From Deinococcus sp. QL22 (GTDB lineage: Bacteria > Deinococcota > Deinococci > Deinococcales > Deinococcaceae), in the NCBI RefSeq assembly GCF_023370075.1, contig NZ_CP097149.1, positions 2,664,001-2,728,000 on the forward strand: a stretch of DNA of 64,000 nucleotides. Reading direction: 5' to 3'. Below are positions 33,559 through 43,336 of the stretch, piece by piece. The notes beneath the pieces were generated by a model. That model saw only the letters and a program-made list of their open reading frames with translations. It was not told the origin of the DNA and made no database searches. The translations under genes were made by a program, and so were the position numbers. The stretch's first letter is position 1; each line of letters opens with the position of its first letter.

Positions 33559-33674
33559 TGCCCCTAGATTCGCATATTGGTGTTACGCCAGACTGACAAA
33601 ATCGCACCATAGCCCGGCAACATGCGCGCCGACCTCCGAATCTGCACGGACAAACCTGTGCCTCAGCATGCATC

Positions 33675-34214
33675 ATGGGCGGCGTGCCCAGTGGACGAGT
33701 TCATAATCTGATCAATGTTGCCGCGTATTCCGTGTTGGCGGGCGGCGTTTTGCTGGCTTCGGCCCAAAACGTCGTGGCTGTTTCGCCCACGCAAGCCGTG
33801 TATTTCTCGCTGGCCTACGCCGCCGGAACCTTCCTGCTCTCGCCCGATCTGGATTTGGCCGAGGGCCACGTGAACAGCAAACGCTATTGGGGCGTGCTGG
33901 GCTTTTTGTGGGCCCCTTACGGCATGATCTTCAGTCACCGGGGTATCTCTCATACGTGGGTGGTGGGGCCGCTGACCCGGCTGGCCTACCTCGCCATCAT
34001 GGTGGGCATCGGGGTCGGCCTGATCTCGCTGGTCTTTCCCGGTGTGCGCCTGCCCACCTTCCCGCAAACCCTGAACGTCGCAGAACTCTGGCCTGCGCTG
34101 TGGCCGCTGCTGCTCGGCTATTACCTCAGTCAATGGCTGCACCTGATGGCCGATGGCGTGCGCCCCGATCATGGGATGCGGCACAGCATGAGGAAGATTC
34201 GCAAGCGTTTTTAG
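33675..34214 (+). CDS. DUF2227-type membrane protein
   Basis: A 179-residue protein with about three to four hydrophobic segments. The conserved GRVHNLINVAAY start, FLLSPDLDLAEGHVNSKRYWGVLGFLWAPYG and FSHRGISHT blocks match DUF2227, a family of putative metal-binding membrane proteins whose His and Asp residues resemble those of the YdjM/LexA-regulated hydrolase group. The ATG at 33675 is given; a GTG nine bases later would give the family-like start VPSGRVHN. Function is unknown. Confidence 0.82.
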   Translation: MGGVPSGRVHNLINVAAYSVLAGGVLLASAQNVVAVSPTQAVYFSLAYAAGTFLLSPDLDLAEGHVNSKRYWGVLGFLWAPYGMIFSHRGISHTWVVGPLTRLAYLAIMVGIGVGLISLVFPGVRLPTFPQTLNVAELWPALWPLLLGYYLSQWLHLMADGVRPDHGMRHSMRKIRKRF

Positions 34215-34298
34215 GGGCGGACGCTGAGAGAAATTTGTGCCTGAAAAAACCGACTTATGCTGGCTTTTCTCCACAAACTGAGCTCTGCCATTCAGGCC

Positions 34299-34322
34299 AA
34301 AAAAACCGCCCTCTCCGGGCGG
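34299..34322 (-). terminator. Rho-independent terminator of the small minus-strand gene
   Basis: On the minus strand CCGCCC-loop-GGGCGG is followed by seven T. It lies 26 bp after the stop of the gene at 34348-34563 and supports that gene being transcribed. Confidence 0.88.
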
Positions 34323-34347
34323 CGTGAATGGCAATGTGTGGGCAGGC

Positions 34348-34563
34348 TCAGGCAGCGAGTATGGCTGAAATGACGTGAATATTGCGGCCCTCATGCAGTT
34401 GGCGCACGATGATCTGCCTGAATTCGTTGGCGTCTTCCAGTCCGATGTCTTCGATCAATCTCACAAAATCACGTTCGCTCAAGAGGTTATAGCCTTTTGG
34501 TTGCGCCAGCACGAAGTAAGAAACCAACTCTTCAAGCTTCAGATGTGTCATGTGTTCAGACAT
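34348..34563 (-). CDS. Small hypothetical protein
   Basis: A 71-residue, mostly helical protein (HLKLEELVSYFVLAQPK, ERDFVRLIEDIGLED, EFRQIIVRQLHEGRNIHVISAIL), with no Cys, signal or membrane segment. No family is recognised. It is supported by a strong terminator just downstream and by AAAAAGG about 6 nt before the first ATG. G+C content is lower than in the surroundings. The second Met (residue 5) is an alternative start. Confidence 0.6.
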   Translation of the reverse strand: MSEHMTHLKLEELVSYFVLAQPKGYNLLSERDFVRLIEDIGLEDANEFRQIIVRQLHEGRNIHVISAILAA

Positions 34564-34792
34564 TCTAAACCTTTTTTGAGGACAAAGCGCAAGTTCCCAG
34601 CCCGATTGAGGCTATCCCTGACCTTAAAGTCCCGCCTCAACAGACTTTTCTCCATAAAGGGTCATTTATCGAGTCTTTATTTTGGTGAGTAATATTGATG
34701 GTGGAGCACAAAGTGAAGAGGCTTCCTAGTACGGTGCGCTGGAAACGGCCACCGGTTACGCACGCGTTACGCCAGAATCTTATGACCAAACG

Positions 34793-34819
34793 AAAAAACC
34801 CCGCCAGAAGCGAGGTTTT
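34793..34819 (-). terminator. Terminator of tRNA-Val
   Basis: On the minus strand AACCTCGC-TTCT-GGCGGGGTT forms a hairpin with one wobble pair and is followed by six T, directly after the tRNA CCA end. Confidence 0.8.
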
Positions 34820-34820
34820 G

Positions 34821-34895
34821 TGGTGGGCGGTGAGGGATTCGAACCCCCGACCCGTCGCGTGTAAAGCGAAAGCTCTACCGCTGAGCTAACCGCCC
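34821..34895 (-). tRNA. tRNA-Val (anticodon UAC)
   Basis: The minus strand folds as a 75-nt tRNA with encoded CCA. The acceptor stem GGGCGGT pairs with ACCGCCC, the D arm is GCTC-AGCGGTA-GAGC, the anticodon loop TTTACAC gives anticodon TAC (Val, GTA/GTG codons), and the T arm contains TTCGAAT. The outermost anticodon-stem pair appears to be a U-C mismatch; the other four pairs are normal. It is a single gene followed by its own terminator. Confidence 0.95.
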
Positions 34896-34961
34896 CACCC
34901 GACTGGACTCCCCTTTTCAGGATCATCCGGCCCCACATGGTAGGGACTGCGGCGCAAAACG

Positions 34962-36428
34962 TCAAGCGGTGGGCTGGGGCGTTGCAGTGGGGAGAGCGGG
35001 ATCGGGCGGGAATTGCACGCCGCCAAGGGCCGTATTCAGGTGGGCCGCCAAGGCCATCAGGCGGGCGTCGCTTCCGGCGGGACTGGTCAGCAGGATGCCG
35101 CAGGGGGGCGCGCCTTGCAGCGGCACGGGCAGCGCGAGGCTGGGATAGCCCGCTTTGGCGACGATCCCGTAGCCGTGAATACCGGGGAACACGATGGCGT
35201 CCAGACCCTCGGCATACAGGGCGTCCAGGCCGCGTGTCGCACTCAGGTCAAGGTCGCGCTGGCGGGCGTGCGCGTAGCTGCGTTCGCTGAGGTCGCCGCG
35301 TGTGCCGTTGGCCGCATGCAGCAGCGTTTGGCCGTAGGGGGCGAGGCGGGCCGGGTCTTCATCAATCTGATCCAATAGGTCAGCCATGGAGTGCGGGCCG
35401 TGCTGCACGCCGCTCAGGTAGGCATTCAGGGTCGCCTTGAACTCGTATTCCAGCACCTCCAGATGCCAGCCCGCCACCTCGGCGCGGGTGGGGAAGTTGA
35501 GGTCGTGCAGGGTCGCGCCTGCCGCCTTCAGGTGGGTTTCGGCCACCGCCAAGGCCGCCGTTTCTTCAGGCGTCAGGTGCGGCTCATCCCGAATAATGCC
35601 GATGTGGGCGCCTTCTAGGGCATTGCTGGCAAGAACCATGTCGGGCACAGGCAGGCGGCGGCTGGCGGCGTCCTGTTCGTCGGGGCCAGCCATCACCGAC
35701 AGCAGCAGCGCCGCGTCGCGCACCGAGCGGGTCAGCGGGCCAGCCGTATCCTGACTGGAACTGATGGGCACCACGCCTGTACGCGGCACCAGCCCTACGG
35801 TGGGTTTGACGCCCACCACGCCGCTCTGGTGCGCTGGACTGACGATGCTGCCGCTGGTTTCGGTGCCGATGGCCGCCGCACACAGCCGGGCCGCCACTGC
35901 CACGCCGCTGCCGCTGGAGCTTCCGCCCGTATCGCGCACGCCGCCGCCCGGCAGCACCTCGTTCCACGGGTTCACCGTTTGGCCGCCCGCGCCACTAAAC
36001 CCGTTGGGCATCCCCAGCGTCATGAAGTTGGCCCACTCTGTCAGGTTGGCTTTGCCCAGAAACACCGCGCCCGCCGCCCGCAACCGTGCCACCAGCGGCG
36101 CGTCGGTGGGCGGAATGTGCGCCAGCATCAGCAGGCTTCCGGCGGTGGTCGGCAGGCCCGCCACGTCAATGTTGTCTTTGATCAGCAGCGGCACGCCGTG
36201 CAGCGGCCCACGCTTGGCTTCCGGCAAGGTATCCAGTTTCGCGGCGTCGGCTTCGGCCTGTGGATTTACAGTAATGACCGCGTGTAGGCGCGGATTGTGT
36301 GCATTCAGGCGCGAGAGATAGGCCCTTGTTACCTCGCTGGCGGTCAAGTCGCCCCGGCGCGTGGCGGCGGCCAACGCACACACGTCGAGATCTAGGATCG
36401 GATCGGGCAAAAGGGAAGTTAGGGACAC
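34962..36428 (-). CDS. Amidase-signature family amidase
   Basis: A 488-residue amidase-signature enzyme. The Ser-cisSer-Lys triad is visible: Lys84 in LLIKDNID, the cis-Ser in the Gly/Ser-rich GGSSSGSG (168-175) and the nucleophile Ser194 in [12 protein letters not shown]. There are no GatB or GatC genes nearby and the spacing differs from GatA, so it is more likely a stand-alone amidase of unknown substrate. No signal peptide is seen. It lies divergently from pheA. Confidence 0.9.
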   Translation of the reverse strand: MSLTSLLPDPILDLDVCALAAATRRGDLTASEVTRAYLSRLNAHNPRLHAVITVNPQAEADAAKLDTLPEAKRGPLHGVPLLIKDNIDVAGLPTTAGSLLMLAHIPPTDAPLVARLRAAGAVFLGKANLTEWANFMTLGMPNGFSGAGGQTVNPWNEVLPGGGVRDTGGSSSGSGVAVAARLCAAAIGTETSGSIVSPAHQSGVVGVKPTVGLVPRTGVVPISSSQDTAGPLTRSVRDAALLLSVMAGPDEQDAASRRLPVPDMVLASNALEGAHIGIIRDEPHLTPEETAALAVAETHLKAAGATLHDLNFPTRAEVAGWHLEVLEYEFKATLNAYLSGVQHGPHSMADLLDQIDEDPARLAPYGQTLLHAANGTRGDLSERSYAHARQRDLDLSATRGLDALYAEGLDAIVFPGIHGYGIVAKAGYPSLALPVPLQGAPPCGILLTSPAGSDARLMALAAHLNTALGGVQFPPDPALPTATPQPTA

Positions 36429-36573
36429 GGGTAAAAGTGTAGACCGGAGCCAGAATGATTGTGTACTGAATGAAGAAGTTGGGGCCGAGCGGTCTTCACC
36501 TTAGAGTCTCACCTCTGGCCCAATTCCAGACCACTTTCGGCACGGCGGCGGTCTGTGCGCTAGCCTCGCAGGC

Positions 36574-37449
<876 letters not shown>

Positions 37450-37620
37450 GTTCCAAACTTGGAGTCTGTTTTCAAAGGGTCGAATACATTCCCGGGTGGC
37501 GTGTAGAACAGGTTTAGCTCTACTCCTATAGACTCCGGTTGAATCCCGACAGTAAGTTTTTCAGGTCGATTTCCGGAGAACCACTGCCCGAACCCCTATT
37601 CAACCTGCTCTTAGGCCGAA

Positions 37621-38382
37621 TCAGACAGGGCGCACCAGCACGCTGTCTCCGGCCCGCAGCCCGGTTCTCATGAGAAGATCGGTGGGAATCAGGAGTTGTG
37701 CGCCCAGATCGAGGCCGCCACGCACAGGCAACGTGTGGATTTTTCCAGTGTCGTCGCGAATAGCGATGTGTTGCGGAGGGCGCACCAGGTCATCCTTCCA
37801 GCGCTTCAGGATCAGGTCGTCGATCACGACCACGCCGCGGACTTCACGGGTGACCGTCACGTTCAGGCGGGCCACGCGGGATTTGCGCGGCGTGAGAAGG
37901 CCCATCCTGATCAACTTTGCCAGCATCCGGCGGGCGGCGGGGTCGGTTGTCAGGTCGGACAGGGGGCGCTGGGCCTCGACCTGGCGCAACACGTCCTGTT
38001 CTTGCAGTGTCCAGCGCATGGCGGCCACGCGCTGCGGTGAGGGCAGGCGGGCGGGGCCATCAAAGAGCGGCGTGTGTTCTGGCGAACCATCCAGCGCTTC
38101 AAACGCCACCTCGTCCAGTGTGGCGTCCAGGCGGGGCGCAGGGTGGGTCAGGCCGTCATCGAAATGAAATCGCCCCTGTGCGTCAAGCAGCAAGTTGACC
38201 AAGGCGGGCACGCCCTCGACACCTTCAAATTCGAGGTGGCGCACCCGCCCTTGTTCGAGCCAGCACTGAAAAAGACCATCTGGCCGATGCACAGAAAGAG
38301 CGCCTGTTTTGCTGCTTTCGGAAAGCATATACAGCAATTCCAAAAAGTCAAAGGTTTCAAGGCTGGATGTAGATTTGGTCAT
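37621..38382 (-). CDS. DUF4388-domain protein
   Basis: A 253-residue protein. Residues 8-105 match DUF4388 (a PATAN-related fold): FLELLYMLSESSKTGALSVH, then LEQGRVRHLEFEG. The middle shows a helical segment resembling a winged helix (DVLRQVEAQRPLSDL). The C-terminal part (PVRGGLDLGAQLLIPTDLLMRTGLRAGDSVLVRPV) looks like a small beta-barrel. DUF4388 proteins are found with two-component and gliding systems, but none is adjacent here. Specific function unknown. Confidence 0.8.
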   Translation of the reverse strand: MTKSTSSLETFDFLELLYMLSESSKTGALSVHRPDGLFQCWLEQGRVRHLEFEGVEGVPALVNLLLDAQGRFHFDDGLTHPAPRLDATLDEVAFEALDGSPEHTPLFDGPARLPSPQRVAAMRWTLQEQDVLRQVEAQRPLSDLTTDPAARRMLAKLIRMGLLTPRKSRVARLNVTVTREVRGVVVIDDLILKRWKDDLVRPPQHIAIRDDTGKIHTLPVRGGLDLGAQLLIPTDLLMRTGLRAGDSVLVRPV

Positions 38383-38601
38383 AGATGCGCAGGGTGAAGC
38401 CTAACAGAGACTTTCACAGGTTTTCTCACGTTTCCCTGACATTGCCAGTTGGGACACCTCGGTAAATGTGTACAGGGACGCCCAGACAGCCGAATACAGG
38501 CAAAAGACTCGTGCAACACGCCAAATTGAAATTTGAACACAGGCTTAAACTGCCTGGCAGTTCCCCCAGTCAACTAGAACCTGTTTGGTGATGGCATGAA
38601 T

Positions 38602-39150
38602 TCAGCCCCGCAGGAGGTGCGAAAAGTCTGCTCCTTCCAGTTCGGGCAGTTCTTTGACACTGGATAAGCCAAACTCCAGCAAAAACTTGTCGGTGGTACC
38701 GTACAGCAGCGGCCCACCAACGGCGTCGCTGCGGCCCAAAACCTTTACGAGTTCGCGCTCTTGCAAGGTCACCACGGTTCCGGCACTCGCGCCGCGCATG
38801 GCTTCTATTTCGGCCCGCGTGACGGGTTGGCGGTACGCGACAATAGCCAACACTTCCAGCGCAGCGGCGCTAAGAGCAGGCAACGGCGGCGGCGACAGGA
38901 GGGGCGCGAGGTGCGCGGCGAGGGCGGGCAGCACCACCAGACGGTAGCCGCCCGCCACCGCTTCCACGGTAAATCCGGCGTCGGCGTCGGCCAAAGCCTG
39001 CCTGTAGGTGGTCATGGCCTGCACCGCCGATTCGGGGGGAAGGGTTAGCAGTTGGGCCAGTTCCGCCACTGTTACGGGGCGTCCGGCGGCCAGTAACGCC
39101 GCGCCGATCAGGGCAGAAGGGGTGGGGCCAGAAGAATTGGGGCCAGTCAT
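38602..39150 (-). CDS. scpB: SMC-ScpA-ScpB complex subunit ScpB
   Basis: A 182-residue protein with two winged-helix domains: LIGAALLAAGRPVTVAELAQLL at the start and ALEVLAIVAYRQPVTRAEIEAMRG in the second, followed by LLYGTTDKFLLEFGL, which is diagnostic of ScpB. It dimerises and binds the ScpA kleisin to form the condensin-like complex that compacts and segregates the chromosome. scpA is not in the window. Its ATG overlaps the upstream threonylcarbamoyl-AMP synthase gene by 4 bp. Confidence 0.93.
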   Translation of the reverse strand: MTGPNSSGPTPSALIGAALLAAGRPVTVAELAQLLTLPPESAVQAMTTYRQALADADAGFTVEAVAGGYRLVVLPALAAHLAPLLSPPPLPALSAAALEVLAIVAYRQPVTRAEIEAMRGASAGTVVTLQERELVKVLGRSDAVGGPLLYGTTDKFLLEFGLSSVKELPELEGADFSHLLRG

Positions 39151-39824
39151 GTCGGAGAAGCCAGATGTATGCCGACCCGCGCCAGAGCTTCGGCCAGCAG
39201 CGGGTAAGGCAGCCCGCCTTCACGCAGCACCAGCGCCGTCTGCTGCGGTTCGGCAGGCAACTGAATGACGGTACTGGCGATCCCGGCGGTTTGACCTGAA
39301 CTGGAATGGCCGTCCTGATCGCTACCGGGCAGCAGCAGATCGGCCAATGCGTAGGCCTGTGCCTCGGCAAAAGTGCGGGCGGCAGGTTGCCCGCTGGGAT
39401 TGAGGCTGGTGGTGGCGAGGAGGCCGCCGCATTGGGCCAGCAACGACTGAATTACAGGGTGATCGGGCACGCGCACCCCCACCCAGCCGCCAGGTGCGAG
39501 GTCAGGCGGGCAAGTGGAGCGCGCCGCAGTCACCACCGTGAGCGGGCCGGGCCAAAAGGCGGCCACTGCGTCAAGCCCGGCATTCCAATGGGCAACTGAC
39601 TGCACCGTTCGTAGACTTGAACAAGACACCTGAATAGGCTTGCCTCTCTCCCGGCCCTTGCGGAGCGTCAGCGCCTGTACCGCGTCCGGGCGCGCTGCGT
39701 GGGCCGCCAATCCCCAGACGGTTTCACTGGGATAGCCGACAATCTGCCCCGCTTCCAGGGCGAGGATGGCCTGCCAATACTCCGGCGAGAGGCTTAAATG
39801 AGGGTTGGCGTGTGGTTGCGGCAT
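39147..39824 (-). CDS. Threonylcarbamoyl-AMP synthase (Sua5/YciO/TsaC family)
   Basis: A 225-residue member of the Sua5/YrdC fold, which makes threonylcarbamoyl-AMP for the t6A37 modification of ANN-decoding tRNAs. Visible blocks are GQIVGYPSETVWGLAAHA, RKGRERGKPIQVSC, FWPGPLTVV and the strand VGVRVPDHPVIQSL, with SLNPSGQPA after it. There is no C-terminal Sua5 domain, so it is the TsaC-like short form. The ATG at 39824 has AAAGGA 9 nt upstream; the TTG at 39842 is less likely. Confidence 0.9.
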   Translation of the reverse strand: MPQPHANPHLSLSPEYWQAILALEAGQIVGYPSETVWGLAAHAARPDAVQALTLRKGRERGKPIQVSCSSLRTVQSVAHWNAGLDAVAAFWPGPLTVVTAARSTCPPDLAPGGWVGVRVPDHPVIQSLLAQCGGLLATTSLNPSGQPAARTFAEAQAYALADLLLPGSDQDGHSSSGQTAGIASTVIQLPAEPQQTALVLREGGLPYPLLAEALARVGIHLASPT

Positions 39825-39959
39825 CGTCTGGTTCCTTTCCAAATTCAGCAGGCCCGGTCTTCATCCCCTCAGGCTCCACCTGGTTGTCTGTCATGGCCCT
39901 TTTGTTCTTGGGATTCTAAGCCGCGCAGCTCTGTAAGGTACGGGCAAGACCCTCCCGAC

Positions 39960-39965
39960 TATACT
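39960..39965 (+). promoter_or_regulatory. -10 box of a probable leaderless promoter
   Basis: TATACT, 8 nt before the ATG at 39974 of pilC; no ribosome site in between. Confidence 0.55.
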
Positions 39966-39973
39966 GATCCTAT

Positions 39974-41194
39974 ATGCCGGTCTTCGAATATCGCGTCCGG
40001 GACCAGAGTGGCAAGGTCCTAAAGTCCCAGATGGAAGCCGAAACCCTCAATCAGGTGCGCGATACGCTGCGCTCTAAAAACCTGATGATTGTGGAGATCA
40101 AAGCTCCCAAAAGCGGCATCAACGCCGACATCAAGATCCCCGGACTCACTGACCGTCCACCCGGACTGAAGCAAGTGGCGATTTTTAGCAAACAATTGGC
40201 GACACTTATCAATGCAGGCGTGCCCCTGGTGCAGTCGCTTGCTATTTTGCAGCGTCAAATTGAAAGTAAGAATTTTCAAGCCATTCTCAAAATTTTGCGC
40301 AATGACGTAGAAAGCGGTACGCCTCTGAGCGAAGCGATGGCCAAGCACCCCAAAATTTTTAACCGACTGTATATCAACCTTGTGCGTGCGGGTGAGACGA
40401 GCGGCACGCTGGACAGCGTTTTGGAACGAATTGCCAGCTTTCAGGAAAAAGAGTTGGCCCTGCGAGGGAAGCTCAAGAGCGCTTTGACTTACCCAGTCGT
40501 GGTGTTGGTCTTCGCTCTGGGAATTACCTACTTCCTGCTGACGACCATCGTGCCGCAGTTTGCGGGAATCCTGGCACAATTGGACGCCCCCCTTCCCCTA
40601 ATCACTCAACTCTTGATGGCAGTTTCTGATTTTCTCCGCAATAGTGGCTTGCTCGTTTTTGTCTTCATCGCAGCCTTCGCATTTGCATACCGCTGGTATT
40701 ACAAGACTCCGAAAGGTCGCATGGTCATCGATGACATCAAGCTGCGTCTTCCTGTGTTTGGCCCGCTGATCAAGAAGAGTGCGATCAGTTCTTTTGCTCG
40801 TACATTTGGTTTGCTTATTGGGAGCGGAGTTAATATTATTGAGAGTCTTGAAATTACCAAGGGAACAGCCAACAATGCTGTCGTTGAAGAAACGATTGAA
40901 AATGCCAAGAATGTGGTGATGGTGGGCGAGCAGATGAGTTCAAGTTTGGCAACCAGTAAAGTCTTCCCCCCTATGGTCGTTAGCATGGTATCTATTGGAG
41001 AAGAGACAGGCGCTCTTGATACCATGTTGGGTAAGGTAGGCGATTTTTATGATCGCGAAGTGGATGAGGCAGTAGACAGTTTGACAGCCGCTATTGAGCC
41101 TCTAATGATTGTATTCCTGGGTGGAATTGTAGGTACGATTGTGGCGGGTATGTTCTTGCCGATGTTTGCCATTATTGGGCAGCTCACGCAATAG
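39974..41194 (+). CDS. pilC: Type IV pilus/type II secretion inner-membrane protein PilC (GspF)
   Basis: A 406-residue platform protein. It starts with the PilC-type N-terminal strand (MPVFEYRVRDQSGKVLKSQ) and has two T2SSF domains, each with the LINAGVPLVQSL or LIGSGVNIIESL core, and three membrane segments (VVVLVFALGITYFLLTTIV, LLVFVFIAAFAFAYRWYY and the C-terminal MIVFLGGIVGTIVAGMFLPMF). It recruits the assembly ATPase for pilus and DNA-uptake machines. G+C drops in the second half of the gene. No other pilus gene is adjacent. Confidence 0.95.
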   Translation: MPVFEYRVRDQSGKVLKSQMEAETLNQVRDTLRSKNLMIVEIKAPKSGINADIKIPGLTDRPPGLKQVAIFSKQLATLINAGVPLVQSLAILQRQIESKNFQAILKILRNDVESGTPLSEAMAKHPKIFNRLYINLVRAGETSGTLDSVLERIASFQEKELALRGKLKSALTYPVVVLVFALGITYFLLTTIVPQFAGILAQLDAPLPLITQLLMAVSDFLRNSGLLVFVFIAAFAFAYRWYYKTPKGRMVIDDIKLRLPVFGPLIKKSAISSFARTFGLLIGSGVNIIESLEITKGTANNAVVEETIENAKNVVMVGEQMSSSLATSKVFPPMVVSMVSIGEETGALDTMLGKVGDFYDREVDEAVDSLTAAIEPLMIVFLGGIVGTIVAGMFLPMFAIIGQLTQ

Positions 41195-41636
41195 TTGTTG
41201 TCGCGTGCCATTTAGAATGAGCATTTCTGCCAACTAAATGAGCACTCAACTGATTTCAATTGTCGGCCTACGATAGATAAATAATTGATCGACGTCTCTA
41301 AAATCCAACCTGATTAGTTGGTCGAGCTGTGGTCTTACGGAAGCGGATAGCCTGAATCTATATGCAAGATTGGTATATTGACACGCCATATTTAGCGTAT
41401 AAGTGAAGCCTGTCCCTTGAAACACAGTTACGGGTTCATATAGATAGTGGGAGTACATGCGACTGAGCACTTCGCCAAGGCCATCGCCGCTGAGCGTCAG
41501 AGTTACTCAGTTTAAAGGTGACTTTAGGTTAATTAATGTAGAATCATCTACAGCACCTAAGTCTGACGCGTTAAACTTGACCTATGTTCACTCCCGCCTT
41601 GCTCAGGTTCCGTTCCAGCCGTTGTGCTGGAGCCTG
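41195..41636. other. AT-rich gap of 442 bp
   Basis: Composition is far poorer in G+C than the average. It contains TTGACA at 41379-41384, a CCAAC/GTTGG small inverted repeat around 41308-41324, and a minus-strand open frame described separately. TGATCGACGTC at 41287-41297 is repeated at 43402-43412 before the XRE gene. Confidence 0.5.
41246..41470 (-). CDS. Doubtful AT-rich open frame, perhaps a gene remnant
   Basis: The frame reads as a believable protein (RFRLSASVRPQLDQLIRLDF and RDVDQLFIYRRPTIEIS), and the same quality continues 12 codons upstream of the only start codon (GTG at 41470), up to a stop at 41507-41509, as TLTLSGDGLGEVLSRMYSHY. There is no ribosome-binding site. This looks like the end of a gene that has lost its start, or a gene using an unusual start. 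No family is recognised. Confidence 0.3.
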   Translation of the reverse strand: MLSRMYSHYLYEPVTVFQGTGFTYTLNMACQYTNLAYRFRLSASVRPQLDQLIRLDFRDVDQLFIYRRPTIEIS

Positions 41637-42068
41637 ATGCGCCCTCTCCAAGTTTTATTGGTCGATGACAATCCGGCGGCACGTGGGCTGGCCGAGGAAG
41701 CCTTTTCGTTGTCCGGGCAACCCTGCGAAGTCACGATGATGGAAAGCGGTGACGACGCGCTGGCCGCCCTGATGGATAAAGACGGAATTCGGCCAGATGT
41801 CGTGCTGCTGGATATTAATATGCCCGGTATGGACGGGTTCGCCGTGCTGGAAGCGATGAAGGCGCAACCACATCTTCGTCCGATTCCAGTGGTCATGCTG
41901 AGCGGTTCCTCTGCGCCCCAGGATATTCGCAAGGCTTATACGCTCCATGCCAACGCCTATCTGGTCAAGTCAGTAGAGTTCCAAGCCTTCCTGACCCAGA
42001 TTGAAGATTTTGTGGTGTTCTGGACACAGGCCCGCCTGACGACCCGGCCCAACGACTCGGCGTATTAG
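41637..42068 (+). CDS. Stand-alone response regulator (CheY/Rcp1 type)
   Basis: A 143-residue single receiver domain with no output. Acidic residues in LLVDDNPAA, phosphoacceptor Asp in VVLLDINMPGMDG, the Ser in VVMLSGSSAP and the Lys in AYLVKSVEF are all in place. The DDNPAA...EEAF opening and the long insertion EVTMMESGDDALAALMDKDG are typical of Rcp1-like partners of phytochrome-type or soluble kinases. The ATG at 41637 has GGAG 4 nt upstream. Its kinase is not adjacent. Confidence 0.9.
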   Translation: MRPLQVLLVDDNPAARGLAEEAFSLSGQPCEVTMMESGDDALAALMDKDGIRPDVVLLDINMPGMDGFAVLEAMKAQPHLRPIPVVMLSGSSAPQDIRKAYTLHANAYLVKSVEFQAFLTQIEDFVVFWTQARLTTRPNDSAY

Positions 42069-42078
42069 GGCCGGAGCT

Positions 42079-42753
42079 TCAGGCAGCGTCAAATTCGCCT
42101 ACCGTCGTCACCCCGATAAACTGGCGGGTTTTATGGGGCACGGCAAACAGCGACACACCTTCATCTAAGAGCAAATGAGGCTCTGGCACGCGGTCGCCTA
42201 CCCAAAACGGCAGCCGCCAACGCTTGGAGAAAGCAGACTGGATAAAGCCTCCGTGCGAAATGAAGCCGCCGATTCGCACCGAATCATCGAAATACACGAG
42301 GCGGCGAAGAGCGTCTTCGGTGGGGACATCGGCAAAGCGGGCCAGTTCCCACACCGCCCGCCCGGAATAGCCGCAGTGTCCCAAGATGGCCTGCACCAAG
42401 GCTTCGGGCATCAGCAGGCGGTCTGCTCCATGATCGGCCAAGACCTCCAAGTGCGCCTGCATATCGGGCACACTCGCGTGATACCAGCGAATAATGTCTT
42501 CGTAGCTGGGGTCGCCGGACTGGGCTTCTGCCGTCAGCAAGTGACTGATTTCATGGGCCGCCTCGCTCCGGCGCTGGGGCGCAGAGGCGTCGGCCCGCAC
42601 ATAGACCACCCGTTCGGGCGTCGCCAAACTGTCGGGGCCGACCCGGTAGTGCATCCCCAATCGGCGGGCAAGTTCGGGCATCTCTGGGGTAAATTCTGCC
42701 TCGGCATGGCGAGCGACGTGATACATGAACAGATCGTGCAGCACGTCATCCAT
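42079..42753 (-). CDS. ImmA/IrrE-family metallo-endopeptidase
   Basis: A 224-residue protease of the COG2856 type. The zinc motif is HEISH (residues 67-71) inside AAHEISHLL, and Glu103 in ExxADxxADRLLMP supplies the third ligand. The remaining C-terminal half (FWVGDRVPEPHLLLDEG) is conserved-looking but of unknown role. In the same superfamily IrrE/PprI of Deinococcus cuts the repressor DdrO after radiation, and ImmA cuts ImmR in an integrative element. It starts 16 bp after the end of the XRE-repressor gene, so the two form an operon and the XRE protein is the likely substrate (inference). Confidence 0.88.
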   Translation of the reverse strand: MDDVLHDLFMYHVARHAEAEFTPEMPELARRLGMHYRVGPDSLATPERVVYVRADASAPQRRSEAAHEISHLLTAEAQSGDPSYEDIIRWYHASVPDMQAHLEVLADHGADRLLMPEALVQAILGHCGYSGRAVWELARFADVPTEDALRRLVYFDDSVRIGGFISHGGFIQSAFSKRWRLPFWVGDRVPEPHLLLDEGVSLFAVPHKTRQFIGVTTVGEFDAA

Positions 42754-42769
42754 CACCCTGACTCCTGCA

Positions 42770-43336
42770 TCACTCTGACTCCGGTGGATCGAACTCGTGG
42801 CGGTAGCGCAGAAAGAGGGCCAGCCAACCGTCGGGCGTGGTGGGGCGGTGTTTGTGGTGCAGACGGTGCAGATAACGGGGCCAGCGCGGTTCGGCCAGCG
42901 CCGCGAATTCAGGCTGACCGCTGTAGAGGCACACAGCCTCCTGAAGTGCGTCGGGCAGGGGTTCCGGCACAGGCTTGGGCACGCTGCGGTACCCCCGCGC
43001 CGCTGCGCTGAATGCCTGTGCCGGCGCAGTAGGTGAAGCGGTTGGCGTAAATAATCCGGTGCGTTCATGCCACTCTTCCAGCGAGTATCCCAGTACCGCG
43101 CGCACGGCTTCCCGCACTTCCAACGACGCCCGCGAGAGTGCCGCCGTGCCCCGTTCCAGCTTGTTCAAATAATCCGGCGTGATGTGCTGGCCGTGCTTCT
43201 CCATCTGCGCCACGAACGCCGGACGGTTCAGCCCTAACTCCAAGCGCCGCCCCTGAACGAGTCGTCCATGCTCTGTGGCACGCGGATCGGCTTCCCGCAC
43301 GGATTTGGAGATGGGAGCAGCCTTAGCAATCGTCAT
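42770..43336 (-). CDS. XRE-family transcriptional repressor, partner of the metallo-endopeptidase
   Basis: 188 residues from the ATG at 43336 (or 204 from 43384). An HTH_XRE domain lies at about residues 20-80 (GRLVQGRRLELGLNRPAFVAQMEKHGQHITPDYLNKLERG). A Pro/Ala-rich linker is followed by a C-terminal domain (ALQEAVCLYSGQPEFAALAEPRWPRYLHRL) that may carry the oligomerisation face and cleavage site. It is not DdrO itself: the recognition helix and length differ. It probably represses its own operon and possibly the divergent gene at 43635. Confidence 0.85.
   Translation of the reverse strand: MTIAKAAPISKSVREADPRATEHGRLVQGRRLELGLNRPAFVAQMEKHGQHITPDYLNKLERGTAALSRASLEVREAVRAVLGYSLEEWHERTGLFTPTASPTAPAQAFSAAARGYRSVPKPVPEPLPDALQEAVCLYSGQPEFAALAEPRWPRYLHRLHHKHRPTTPDGWLALFLRYRHEFDPPESE

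Noticed and set aside
34695..34889. Plus-strand frame across tRNA-Val
   Set aside because: Its C-terminus (RDSNPRPVACKAKALPLS) is the well-known false protein read from the antisense of tRNA genes.
39974..42068. pilC plus regulator as a pilus gene cluster
   Set aside because: No pilin, ATPase or secretin gene is present; the regulator is a plain receiver separated by an AT-rich gap.
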